DNA of 64,000 bases, taken from positions 1,674,001 through 1,738,000 of the forward strand of contig NZ_CP116899.1 in NCBI RefSeq assembly GCF_030997045.1, read 5' to 3'. Made by a program: the position numbers and the translations under genes. Source of the DNA: Microbulbifer sp. TB1203 (GTDB lineage: Bacteria > Pseudomonadota > Gammaproteobacteria > Pseudomonadales > Cellvibrionaceae). The notes under the pieces were generated by a model that was not told the origin of the DNA, did no database searches, and was given only the letters and a program-made list of their open reading frames with translations. This document shows positions 24,441 to 33,129 of this stretch, piece after piece (position 1 is the first letter of the stretch; every line of letters begins with the position of its first letter).

Positions 24441-26468
24441 TCATCTTTTTGATATTTCCCGATAGGCCTTGCCGGATTTTTCGTACTCGCGCCGGATGGC
24501 ATCAAAAAAATGCTGTCGGGTGATCGGACTCTCTTCCCGTGCGGCGAAAAAGGCGGCGGAGACCGCGGCGTTGCGGATATGGCCACCGACGATGGGAAAC
24601 TGCGAGGCCAATTCGGAAAAACTCACGTCCTCCGCCAACGGCGCCCCTTCAGGAATATGGCACTGCCACAAGCGCAGGCGCTCGCGGTAACCGGGTTCCT
24701 CGAATTCGATAATAAATTCCAGCCTGCGGCTGAAAGCGGTATCTATGTTCTGCCGGTAGTTGGTGGCCAGTATCGCCAAGCCGTCGTAGCACTCCAGGCG
24801 CGAGAGCAGGTAGGCGGTCTCCAGGTTGGCGTAGCGGTCGTGGGCGTCGGAAACTTCGGTGCGCTTGCCGAACAGAACGTCCGCCTCGTCGAAAAACAGC
24901 ACTGCGCGGGAGTTTTCCGCAGTGGCAAAAACCTGGGCGAGATTTTTTTCCGTCTCGCCGATCCACTTGGAAACCACCCGGGACAGATCCACCTGCAGCA
25001 GGTCCACTCCCATGGCCCCGGCCATCACTTCGGCGGACAGTGTCTTGCCGGTACCCGGCGGGCCGGAAAACAACATGCGCACACCGCGGGCGCCGCGGCG
25101 GCCGCGCAGGAACTGCCAGTCGTCCAGCACCCGGGACTGAAGGAACAGGCGGCTGGCGGCGTCCTGTAACTGGCGGAGCTGCTCTTCGGGCAGCACCAGT
25201 TGCGACCAGTCCGCGTCGGCGTGAATCAACTGGATGCCCGCGGCAAGGGAACCGGCGGAGCGGGCGCGCACCGCTGCCGCCAACTCCGCCATAGAGGATT
25301 CCGCGCGCAGCTGGCCGCCGCTGCGCAGATCGGCACACACCAGCTTCGCCTGCGCCGGCTCGAAGGGGTAGCGCGCGGCCAGATGCTCTGCCTGCTCCGC
25401 CATTTCCGGCAGCAGCTGCCGCCACATGGCGCGCAGGCTGGATACCCCCGGGGTTTTTATCGCCAGGCACTGTAACGGACGCCGCCCCATCATCGCAGTG
25501 GTATTGCTGTCGCCGTCAGCGCAGACAATCAGTGGCGCCGGGTAGTCGCAGAAATCCAGAGCGGGGATATCCCCACTGCCTACGGGCAGCACCAGCAATG
25601 GCACCAGGCCGCGCATCAGGCAATGCGCCTGCAACAGCCGCAGGTTTTCCCCCTGCAACTCTCCATCGACGCGCACGGCACAACAACCCAACCCCAGGTG
25701 TTCGCAGAGTACCGCGGCGCGGTTGACGGCGGACTCAACCACCTCGCCGCTCACCAGCAGGGTGATTGGCCGGCCCCCGCGCAGTTGCTGCCCGGCGCGG
25801 CGCACTTCCGCTTCCGCCAGCCAGGCGGCGAGGCCCGCGTCGACCGGCTCGGGGAAAAAAATCGACAGTTTTTCCGGCCACACCTCGATGCCCAGCAGAT
25901 GCGGCCAGATTCCCTCCTGCAAGCCCAGACTGCGGGTAAAGAAAGGTTGCCCGGCATCGCCGGTAAACAACGGAAAGCGATTGCCCGCGGTGGATTCAAT
26001 CAATTCCCGCAGCCGTACGCGCTGTTGGCCCTGCGGGCACAGCAGTTGTGCCACCAGGCCCAGGGTCGGCCGCGGCAGACCGCCGGGGTGCAGGCTGCGG
26101 AAAATATCCGCATAGCCCTCGTGCTCCTCCGCCAGCCCCGCCACCAGCAGCATTTCCACCTGAAGCAATTCCAGGTGCAAGCGCTGCACCAGCAGGTTTA
26201 AGCGACTCTGCGGATCGGTGGCGATGCGCACGCGGCAATCGCCCTGCCAGTCGCTCAGGGGGGTATCGCCGCAGGCTTCGCGATAGCGGTATTCGAGAAA
26301 ATTCAGGGATACGGAAACGGGAGAGACGTCGTCGGCAAAACGCCGGCGCAACAGCTGGGCGAAGCGGCCGGCCATAATCGCCAGTTCCCGTTTTAGCATG
26401 GGAAGTTTTTCCGGGGCTCCGGCATCCGGCTGGGTATTGGATGGCGAATTGGCAAGTGGATTATTCAT
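24441..26468 (-). CDS. eCIS AAA+ ATPase (Afp15/Pvc15-like)
   Basis: A 675-aa protein. The C-terminal half is a classical AAA+ module: Walker A GPPGTGKT (about 468), pore-type KWIGETEKNLAQ, Walker B VLFFDEADVLFG (about 523), sensor ILATNYRQNID and arginine finger region FSRRLEF. The N-terminal half (about 1-400) is a non-ATPase domain with a degenerate AAA-like character, as in eCIS ATPases. In Afp/PVC systems this protein is needed for cargo loading or particle assembly. The start overlaps the end of the tape-measure gene by eight bases, implying translational coupling. Confidence 0.88.
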   Translation of the reverse strand: MNNPLANSPSNTQPDAGAPEKLPMLKRELAIMAGRFAQLLRRRFADDVSPVSVSLNFLEYRYREACGDTPLSDWQGDCRVRIATDPQSRLNLLVQRLHLELLQVEMLLVAGLAEEHEGYADIFRSLHPGGLPRPTLGLVAQLLCPQGQQRVRLRELIESTAGNRFPLFTGDAGQPFFTRSLGLQEGIWPHLLGIEVWPEKLSIFFPEPVDAGLAAWLAEAEVRRAGQQLRGGRPITLLVSGEVVESAVNRAAVLCEHLGLGCCAVRVDGELQGENLRLLQAHCLMRGLVPLLVLPVGSGDIPALDFCDYPAPLIVCADGDSNTTAMMGRRPLQCLAIKTPGVSSLRAMWRQLLPEMAEQAEHLAARYPFEPAQAKLVCADLRSGGQLRAESSMAELAAAVRARSAGSLAAGIQLIHADADWSQLVLPEEQLRQLQDAASRLFLQSRVLDDWQFLRGRRGARGVRMLFSGPPGTGKTLSAEVMAGAMGVDLLQVDLSRVVSKWIGETEKNLAQVFATAENSRAVLFFDEADVLFGKRTEVSDAHDRYANLETAYLLSRLECYDGLAILATNYRQNIDTAFSRRLEFIIEFEEPGYRERLRLWQCHIPEGAPLAEDVSFSELASQFPIVGGHIRNAAVSAAFFAAREESPITRQHFFDAIRREYEKSGKAYREISKR

Positions 26469-28155
26469 AGCGGATTTTCACCACTTTGCCGAGCCAGCGG
26501 ACATAACCCTGGTCCAGGTCCAGCCCCGCGCGCCGCACTTCCGTATCCAGCCCCTGCAGTGGAAAAATCACCTCCGCCCAGGCGGGGTCCAGTTGCAACC
26601 TGGCTCCCCGCTGGCAGAGCCAGCGCCACCGTCCACCCGGGGATAGTTCCGGTTGCGGCAGCGATTCTTCCAAGGCGGAGAACAGTCGCCGTACCTGGGT
26701 ATCCAGTATTTCTACTTCGCGGTCTTCCGGGTCTTCGAAATCCGGCATCTCCTCGTCTGCGGGGAGGTTGCACAGCAGGCGCAGCGCAGGGTCCCCGGCG
26801 GGAAAGTCTTCACAATCCGCACATTCAAAGGCGCGGCGGAAAAACTGGAAGAAAACCCAGCCCAGGGAACGCCGGGAGAACTCGTCGTCCCCAGCCAGCG
26901 CAAAGGCAATGCCCTCCTCCGCCAGAATTCTGTCGAGCATCGGCAGAAGGTAGAAGAGACCGGCCCATTCGCTGTGGAATGTCGCCGGTTCAAGCCGGGG
27001 ATCGACGCTGGCCTCTTCTGTTACTTCGATCTCCCGCAGCGGGGTTATTTCACTGCTCTCCGCTCCCGGTGCAATGATTTTTCGGCGCCCTGTGGCGCTT
27101 CGCTCCCGCGCAGCTTTATCAGAATGGAAATCCCCAATTTCGCCGAGGCCTCTGTGCAAATCGCCGGTATTGGAAAAAGTACTTTCCTGTTGTTCCGCGG
27201 AGGAAATGTTTTCCCCTCGCACTTCCTCAAGAGATTCATCGTGCGTTTTTTGCAAACGCGGCGCACTCGAAAGCTCTTCGCTGCCCTCTCCGGTCAGCCG
27301 TCGCCATTGCACCTCCGCCGCTGCCAGCTGTGCGGCGATGGCGCCGGGAGTGCGGGAAGACAAGGCGGGCTCCAGTTCAATCAGGCCCAACAGCAACCAT
27401 TGCCGCCGGGGTATAGCGCTGTGATGGGGCAATGCGCGGGGGCTCTCCGTCAGGTGGCGGGCAATAACGGAATTGCCGAGGGCAACCGGTGCCGGAATCT
27501 CCCCGCCAACAACACCTCTTTCCGTCGAGGGAATTTCAGGCGCTTCGCTGTTCAGCCAGCGCGGCTCCACACCGGCAGTGATCAAAATTCCCTGCAACAG
27601 CGCGCGGCAGTCCGCCTGCGGCAATTCGCGCAGCAGTGGGCGCAGCCTGCCGGCCTCCGCAAGGCGTACAAACAGCGGCAGCAGCAGCGCCGGCTCCCGG
27701 CACAGGGCGTTTGCCAGCTGCCGCCGCGCCTCCGCCGGCGCGGGGTCGTCCGGCAGGCTGCACCAGCCCAGCTGGTTCCAGGCCCAGGCCCGACCGGTGC
27801 GACCGGCGCTCACCTCCAGGGCGAAGTCGAGCAGGCCGTGCAGGCGGGACGGATAGCGAACGATATTTCCGGCCTCGCCGCTGCGGCCGGCCAGCGCCAC
27901 GCCTATCGCCTCGGCGATGTGCCGGCTCCAGAGTTCGGCGTTGCGCTGTCGGGATTGATCCGGGTCGAAAGCCAGTGGCACCCGCACCAGGCGCAGGCAG
28001 ATCTCTTCCCGGCTGTCGATGCCAAGCCGCGCCAGGGCGAGGTCCAGGCCTTCGCCAAAAGCCTGCGCCACTGTGTCGTCCAGCTCCCGCTGCAAATCCC
28101 GTTGATCCGGTTGCAGGTGGTAGCGGCGCGACAATTGTTTGATGGTGGTTTCCAT
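26461..28155 (-). CDS. CIS tape measure protein (Afp14-like)
   Basis: A 564-aa protein, start at ATG 28155, four bases after the stop of the preceding gene. The N-terminus (METTIKQLSRRYHLQPDQRD ... EGLDLALARLGIDSREEICLRLVRVPL) matches the CIS_TMP family found at this place in PVC-like loci. There are further blocks on WNQLGWCSL and a C-terminal LLPMLDRILAEEGIA plus EVIFPLQGLDTEVRRAGLDLD. The family is annotated as the tape measure that sets tube length. The region 300-400 is variable and acidic. Overlaps the ATPase gene downstream. Confidence 0.8.
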   Translation of the reverse strand: METTIKQLSRRYHLQPDQRDLQRELDDTVAQAFGEGLDLALARLGIDSREEICLRLVRVPLAFDPDQSRQRNAELWSRHIAEAIGVALAGRSGEAGNIVRYPSRLHGLLDFALEVSAGRTGRAWAWNQLGWCSLPDDPAPAEARRQLANALCREPALLLPLFVRLAEAGRLRPLLRELPQADCRALLQGILITAGVEPRWLNSEAPEIPSTERGVVGGEIPAPVALGNSVIARHLTESPRALPHHSAIPRRQWLLLGLIELEPALSSRTPGAIAAQLAAAEVQWRRLTGEGSEELSSAPRLQKTHDESLEEVRGENISSAEQQESTFSNTGDLHRGLGEIGDFHSDKAARERSATGRRKIIAPGAESSEITPLREIEVTEEASVDPRLEPATFHSEWAGLFYLLPMLDRILAEEGIAFALAGDDEFSRRSLGWVFFQFFRRAFECADCEDFPAGDPALRLLCNLPADEEMPDFEDPEDREVEILDTQVRRLFSALEESLPQPELSPGGRWRWLCQRGARLQLDPAWAEVIFPLQGLDTEVRRAGLDLDQGYVRWLGKVVKIRYE

Positions 28156-28159
28156 GATT

Positions 28160-30370
28160 TCAGCCCACCTGCGAATCGCGGCCCAGGCGGCTGCCGCCGA
28201 CACTGGTACCCGGCCCGGCGCGCCCGATGGTGTCGCTGCGCCCCAGTAAAGAGGCGCCCAGCTGCAACTGGCCGAAGCCCGATGCACTGCCGACAACGGA
28301 AGTCAGCCCCGCGTAGAGGCCGCGGCCCACGCGCATGCCGCTTTCCAGGGTGCAGATGTCGTAGAGGGTGTGCGCCGGGCGGTGGGTTTCCAGCAGGTGG
28401 CGCACCACATCCATTTTTTCCCCCTCCAGGGGGACGGCGACGATCAGGCTGAAGCGGTGGGCGTGCAGCTCTATGGCGTCCTCGATCGACACTTCGTTGA
28501 CGGATTCCAGCTCGTCGACACCCAGTTTTCCGCCGATACGGAAGCCGGCGCCCACCACCGAGTTGGAGGCGAGGGCGTCGCGGTCGAGCAGCACCCCGCC
28601 GAGGCCGCGCATCTTGAAGTGTTCGATAATGGTGACGCCGGTGCCCAGGTAGATTTCCACAAAGCGCCGCAGGCCCATCACCGTGCCGCGATAGCGGAAC
28701 AGCCAAGTGCAGTTGGCCACCAGCTCCCGCTTGGCCGCCTCGGGCCAGCGGTGGTCCAGCACCAGTCCCATAAAACTCGCCAGCCAGGGCAGCAGTTCCG
28801 CCGGGGTGGCGTGGGGGTCCAGCAGCAGCTGGCGGTAGCTGGCCTTCAGGTCCAGGTCCCGCAGCATTCCTTCGGGCATCGCCAGGTAGCGGCGCAGGAA
28901 ATCCGCCTCCGCCCATTCCCGCGAGTACACCTGCGGCAGGCGGCGCAGCAGGTCGTGGCTGGGGTACTCGGCGCGCAGACGCCGGATTCTGGGGGTCTTG
29001 CGCGCGGTGCCGCTGAGTTCCAGTTGCACCCATAAATAGCGCCCGGGCGGGGCGATAATCGGGGCCTCGTAGGTCTGGAAGGAATCCTCGTCATCGCAGC
29101 CGGCCCAGGGCAGTTCGTTGCCGGCGGGACGGCGATAGAAATCCTGCGCGCCCGGTAAATTGTCCAGCAACAGCTCCGGTGGCATGGGGGGCGACAGGTC
29201 CGGGCGCGGGATGGTCATGCCGATCACATTGTCCGGCGGGGTGCGCTCCAGGGGTTCGACGGTTTCCGGGATCTCGTCCAGCACCAGGCAACGGGCGGTG
29301 ACGCGGGTGCCGCGGGGCAGGCAGGCGTCGATAAACAGCCGCCCCCACTGGGTCTGGAAATCGCCGCTGTCCAGTTGGAAGCTGGTGACCAGCCCGCGGT
29401 TTTCGTAGCGCACCCGCGCCAGGGTGGCGCGCCGCAATCCGCTAGGAGACCAGTAAGCCACGTCACCTTCCGGAGTCACCACCAGGCCGCGGCCATCGTA
29501 GTGGCGCACCTTCAGGTGGGGCATTTCCGACTGGGCGCCGGCCTCGATACTGAAGCGTAAAAAGTCCTCGCCGGGGCGGCGGGCCGCCACCAGAATATCG
29601 CCACTGCCGAGAGGGGCTGCCAGGCGGACCAGGGCCGAGGCCCAGGGCACGTCGAAGGCGTCCGCGGGGGCGGCAAGCGGCACGATCCGCGCATCTTCAC
29701 TGCCCCCCCGATCCAGCAGGTAGATCTCCTCGCCGATGGCCAGATCGGTGGGGTCCGTTACCGAGGGCGGCAGCTCGATGGCACGGGGCTGGCCGCGCGC
29801 GTCCAGCACCGCCAGGGCGGCGCCCTCCCCGTCTCTCAGCAACACCCATACCCGCTCGCCGTCTCCGGCGAGCGCCACCGGCGCCCGGGTGAAATTCACC
29901 CGGCGCAGCAGTTTGTTCTCCACCAGGTCGAACACTGTCAGGCGGCGGTCGCTGCGCTCGGCGATAAACAGGCGGCCGCGACGGTCCACCGCCAGGTCCA
30001 CAGGTTCGCCGAGCGGGCCGGTTTCCCCTTCCGCCGGGGCGAAGTCTCCGAGGGATTCTGGCAAGTCTTCGAACAACGGCCGCGGCTGCGCAGCTGTACC
30101 CTCTGCTGCCCAGAGGATTTTTTCCACCTGCCCAAGTTCCGGGCGCGCCCGATAGAGGCGGCACCAGGGGTCGAAGACCATGCCCGCCGGTTCCGCGACA
30201 ATCGCCTCGTCGGAATCCAGGTCGAAACGATCCTCCGGCAGCCAGGCGAGCTGCACAACGCCGAACTCATCCCCACTGGCCTCCAGCGCCGTATTCTCGT
30301 GCGCCGCCCGCCGCCACTGGTCGAGGCTGTGCAGGGTGGCGAAAGGCGAGAGCGCAGCCACGGTCAGCAC
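28160..30370 (-). CDS. eCIS baseplate gpI-like tail protein (Afp12-like)
   Basis: A 736-aa protein with a GTG start overlapping the end of the baseplate J gene by seven bases. The N-terminal about 300 residues are beta-propeller-like (PVDLAVDRRGRLFIAERSDRR). The C-terminal third carries the TIGR02242 tail-protein pattern: LLRRLPQVYSREWAEADFLRR, LPWLASFMGLVLD, WLFRYRGTVMGLRRFVEIY, FKMRGLGG. In P2-like baseplates gpI connects wedge to hub. This is the expected neighbour of baseplate J in eCIS clusters, so assignment is firm. Confidence 0.85.
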   Translation of the reverse strand: MLTVAALSPFATLHSLDQWRRAAHENTALEASGDEFGVVQLAWLPEDRFDLDSDEAIVAEPAGMVFDPWCRLYRARPELGQVEKILWAAEGTAAQPRPLFEDLPESLGDFAPAEGETGPLGEPVDLAVDRRGRLFIAERSDRRLTVFDLVENKLLRRVNFTRAPVALAGDGERVWVLLRDGEGAALAVLDARGQPRAIELPPSVTDPTDLAIGEEIYLLDRGGSEDARIVPLAAPADAFDVPWASALVRLAAPLGSGDILVAARRPGEDFLRFSIEAGAQSEMPHLKVRHYDGRGLVVTPEGDVAYWSPSGLRRATLARVRYENRGLVTSFQLDSGDFQTQWGRLFIDACLPRGTRVTARCLVLDEIPETVEPLERTPPDNVIGMTIPRPDLSPPMPPELLLDNLPGAQDFYRRPAGNELPWAGCDDEDSFQTYEAPIIAPPGRYLWVQLELSGTARKTPRIRRLRAEYPSHDLLRRLPQVYSREWAEADFLRRYLAMPEGMLRDLDLKASYRQLLLDPHATPAELLPWLASFMGLVLDHRWPEAAKRELVANCTWLFRYRGTVMGLRRFVEIYLGTGVTIIEHFKMRGLGGVLLDRDALASNSVVGAGFRIGGKLGVDELESVNEVSIEDAIELHAHRFSLIVAVPLEGEKMDVVRHLLETHRPAHTLYDICTLESGMRVGRGLYAGLTSVVGSASGFGQLQLGASLLGRSDTIGRAGPGTSVGGSRLGRDSQVG

Positions 30371-32559
30371 TCCTCCAGCAGTACAGGTACCGGTACCGGC
30401 GGCGGGCCCGGCTGCGGCGGTTCTATGGCGCTGCCCGGGTCCACGGTAATGGGCCCGGATTCCACGGTGATTCCGATCAGTTCCGGCACTTCGTTTTTCG
30501 CCAGTACCACGGTGTTGCGCAACAGGTTACCGGCGGCATCCCAGCCCACCAGTTGCAAGTCTTCCAGGTATTCCACCCCCTCCACCTGGTGCGCCGCGGC
30601 TTCCAGTTCCGGGCCGTGCACCCGGCGGCCCAGGGGCCAACCCTGGCCGCTGGGACCATAGGGCGGCAGGGGCGCGAGGAACTGGCGGATCACCAGTTCC
30701 ACCCAGTGGCGCACCGCGTCCACGCCGTAGCCAGGTTTGACCACCACGCCCACTGCCACCGCAACCGGCCGATACTTGGGGGGCAGCACATAGAGTTCGG
30801 TGGTCACCAGGCGCCGGGCGTCGAGGAATCGGCATACGCTGCGCAGCTGGTTTTTGTCCGGCATGGGGGCATTCGGGTGTTCCGGGTCGCTGCCGGGCCA
30901 GACCACCACGCTCACCACGCCAGCGGACTCCCGGTCCGGCAGGCTGGGGTGGTAGCGGGGCAGGCACTCTGCCCGCGCGATGTTGGCGCCGGGGGCAGCC
31001 AGCGCCAGCTCGCGAAAATCTCCCGCGGTCACTGCGCGGTCGCGGCGGCGCAGTTCGCCGGGAATCCGGTCCAGGGCCTGGGCCACGGTTTCCGCTTCGG
31101 CACCGCCATAGGCGGGCAGCGGGTTGGAAACTTTTACCGGGCGACTGGGGCTCAGCTTGGCGATCGCATCGGCGGCCACATTGCCCGCGCTGCCTCCGCC
31201 ATAGCGGTAGCCGGTCACGCGGATACGCTGGCCGATCTGCGGGGCGAAACCCTGCAGGCCGTTGCCAAATTTCACCGTGCCCGCCGCGGCGTCCACCACG
31301 AAGTGGCGGTCGCCCTCGCCACTGGCGAAGAAATTGTCCACCGCCCGCCAGGCGCGCCAGCCGCTGGCCTCCTCCACTTCCAGCACAACACTGCCGGGCA
31401 CCACCTGGGAATTGACCAGGTTGTAAGTCTGGTTGGCCTGGCCGTTACCGGTGCCGAGGAATTCCGCCCGCGCGCTCAGGGTCTGTTCCACCTGCGCCGC
31501 GTTGGCGCCCAGATAGATGAGCGAACCGAAGCGGCTGCCGTCGTGGCGGAAGGCGCGCAGCCAACACACCACCCGCTCGCCGTACTCGTCGTCCAGTGGC
31601 GGCGGCAGGTCACCGGTCCCCACCGCGTCCGGATCGTCCACGGCAAAAATACCGATCTCATCAAAATCCCCGGGCAGCCGCAGCCGGACCACCCCCTCCT
31701 GGGTGAGGCCGCGAGTGGTATCGCCTTCCACCCGCACTGCACGGTATCTGGCCTCGTTGTCTTGGGACAGGCCGGACCATATCTGCCATTCCACTGCCGG
31801 GCCGTCGCTACCGGCATCGGCGCCGGGGCAGCGGAAGCGCTGGGCGAATTCCGGGTTGTGAATATCCTGCTCGCGGTCGATGCGGATATCCGGCACGAAT
31901 CCCAGGTTCAGCAGCAGCGGCGCATCCGGGTGTTCGGCCAGGGCACTGCGCACGCTGTCCACAGCTTCCGTCTTTTCCGCCAGTACCGGCACCCACAACA
32001 TGCCGTCCACCGCGTCGTCGAAATTGACCGCGACTCCGGCTTCCTCTTCCCAGAGAATTTTCGTGCGGTAGGGGGCGGTGCTATCCGCGGATTCCAGGCC
32101 GCGGGTGCGGTAGGCCTGTTCGAAAAACTGCTCCTCCTCCGAACCCGGTTCCGGCAGCTCCTCGGCGATTTTTCCCACTGCGAAGGCGGTTACCGGCAGC
32201 ACCCGCACTTCATTCAGGGTTTCGAATTTGATGTCCCCGGCCCTGGCCACGGAGCCCTTTTCGATCCTGACTCCCGCGCTCTCCTTGGTGGTAAAGGACA
32301 ACATGGCCCGGGCGGAACTGGCGGGGCGCAGGGGAATCTGCAGCAAGCGCAGGAATTCCAGCTTGGTGGCTTCGGGGATCTGGTTGAAGCGGTAGAGCAG
32401 GTTTTCGCCGAGAAACGAAAACAGTTCCAGCAGGGTGATGCCCGGATCGCTGGCGTTGTGGTCCGTCCACTCCGGTGCGTACACGGGAATACGGGCGACC
32501 AGCTCGTTGCGGAGCTGTTCGTAACTGCGGTCGTCCAGTACCGGGCGGTTTAAGCGCAT
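30364..32559 (-). CDS. Baseplate assembly protein J-like (Afp11-like)
   Basis: A 731-aa protein. The N-terminus MRLNRPVLDDRSYEQLRNEL, then YAPEWTDHNASDPGITLLELFSFLGE and LLYRFNQIPE, is the signature of the putative baseplate assembly (gpJ/TIGR02243) family. The central part holds FGNGLQGFAPQIGQRIRVTG-type beta segments, and the C-terminal part has RRRDRAVTAGDFRELA. It forms baseplate wedges. An AGGAG-like GGAGA site precedes the ATG. Confidence 0.9.
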   Translation of the reverse strand: MRLNRPVLDDRSYEQLRNELVARIPVYAPEWTDHNASDPGITLLELFSFLGENLLYRFNQIPEATKLEFLRLLQIPLRPASSARAMLSFTTKESAGVRIEKGSVARAGDIKFETLNEVRVLPVTAFAVGKIAEELPEPGSEEEQFFEQAYRTRGLESADSTAPYRTKILWEEEAGVAVNFDDAVDGMLWVPVLAEKTEAVDSVRSALAEHPDAPLLLNLGFVPDIRIDREQDIHNPEFAQRFRCPGADAGSDGPAVEWQIWSGLSQDNEARYRAVRVEGDTTRGLTQEGVVRLRLPGDFDEIGIFAVDDPDAVGTGDLPPPLDDEYGERVVCWLRAFRHDGSRFGSLIYLGANAAQVEQTLSARAEFLGTGNGQANQTYNLVNSQVVPGSVVLEVEEASGWRAWRAVDNFFASGEGDRHFVVDAAAGTVKFGNGLQGFAPQIGQRIRVTGYRYGGGSAGNVAADAIAKLSPSRPVKVSNPLPAYGGAEAETVAQALDRIPGELRRRDRAVTAGDFRELALAAPGANIARAECLPRYHPSLPDRESAGVVSVVVWPGSDPEHPNAPMPDKNQLRSVCRFLDARRLVTTELYVLPPKYRPVAVAVGVVVKPGYGVDAVRHWVELVIRQFLAPLPPYGPSGQGWPLGRRVHGPELEAAAHQVEGVEYLEDLQLVGWDAAGNLLRNTVVLAKNEVPELIGITVESGPITVDPGSAIEPPQPGPPPVPVPVLLEEC

Positions 32560-32608
32560 TAGTTATTTTCTCCAGCTTCCACTCAGACCCCATCCTTGGG
32601 TGGTTTTT

Positions 32609-32691
32609 GATGGGCACGCTGCGCTTTGCCCATCCTACGATCAGCCGTCGTCCCGTAGTCTGTAGGATGGGCAAAGCGCAGCGTGCCCATC
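32609..32691. repeat. 30-bp perfect inverted repeat
   Basis: GATGGGCACGCTGCGCTTTG followed by CCCATCCTAC (32609-32638) is repeated exactly inverted at 32662-32691, with a 23-base loop. The arm sequence is a familiar dispersed repeat of gammaproteobacterial intergenic DNA. It occupies the only sizeable gap (153 bases) in the baseplate part of the operon, between gp25 and baseplate J genes, so the transcript must read through a strong hairpin. Confidence 0.85.
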
Positions 32692-32712
32692 ATTGAACGC
32701 CCTGGCGACGCA

Positions 32713-33129
32713 TCAAACATCGGCACTTCCTTGTAGATAAAAGGGAAAAACCAAGTTGTCCGAACTGCCATCACGCACATGGATATAATGGATTCGTATC
32801 AGCACCATGGATGGATCGCCGCCGGGTTCCACGTTCACCTGTTGCAACTTAATGCGTGGCTCCCACAGGGAGAGCGCGCGCATCACGTCGTTCTGGATCA
32901 GCGCGCGGGTGGCGGAGTTGTTGGGTTTCATCAGGTAGCGGCGCAGGCCGCAGCCGAACTGCGGGCGCATAATGCGCTCGCCGGGTTCGGTCTCCAGTAT
33001 CAGCCAGATGGACTGGCGGACTTTGTCCGGGCCGCTGGCCAGCACGAGGCTGCGGTCGGCGGTGGACGGTAGTACGGGGAAATTCCAGCCACTGCCGAGA
33101 AACTGTTTCATTCCAATCGCTTTAGTCAT
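32713..33129 (-). CDS. gp25-like baseplate wedge protein (Afp9-like)
   Basis: A 138-aa protein of the GPW/gp25 family: GSGWNFPVLP, VRQSIWLILETEPGERIMRP, FGCGLRRYLMKPNN and a C-terminal beta hairpin. The size is right for the family. It is the smallest wedge component and nucleates the sheath in contractile machines. The ATG overlaps the stop of the preceding membrane-segment gene (ATGA). Confidence 0.93.
   Translation of the reverse strand: MTKAIGMKQFLGSGWNFPVLPSTADRSLVLASGPDKVRQSIWLILETEPGERIMRPQFGCGLRRYLMKPNNSATRALIQNDVMRALSLWEPRIKLQQVNVEPGGDPSMVLIRIHYIHVRDGSSDNLVFPFYLQGSADV

Noticed and set aside
30553..32553. A 666-codon plus-strand frame opposite baseplate J
   Set aside because: The minus strand clearly encodes the baseplate protein; the antisense frame has no domain pattern.
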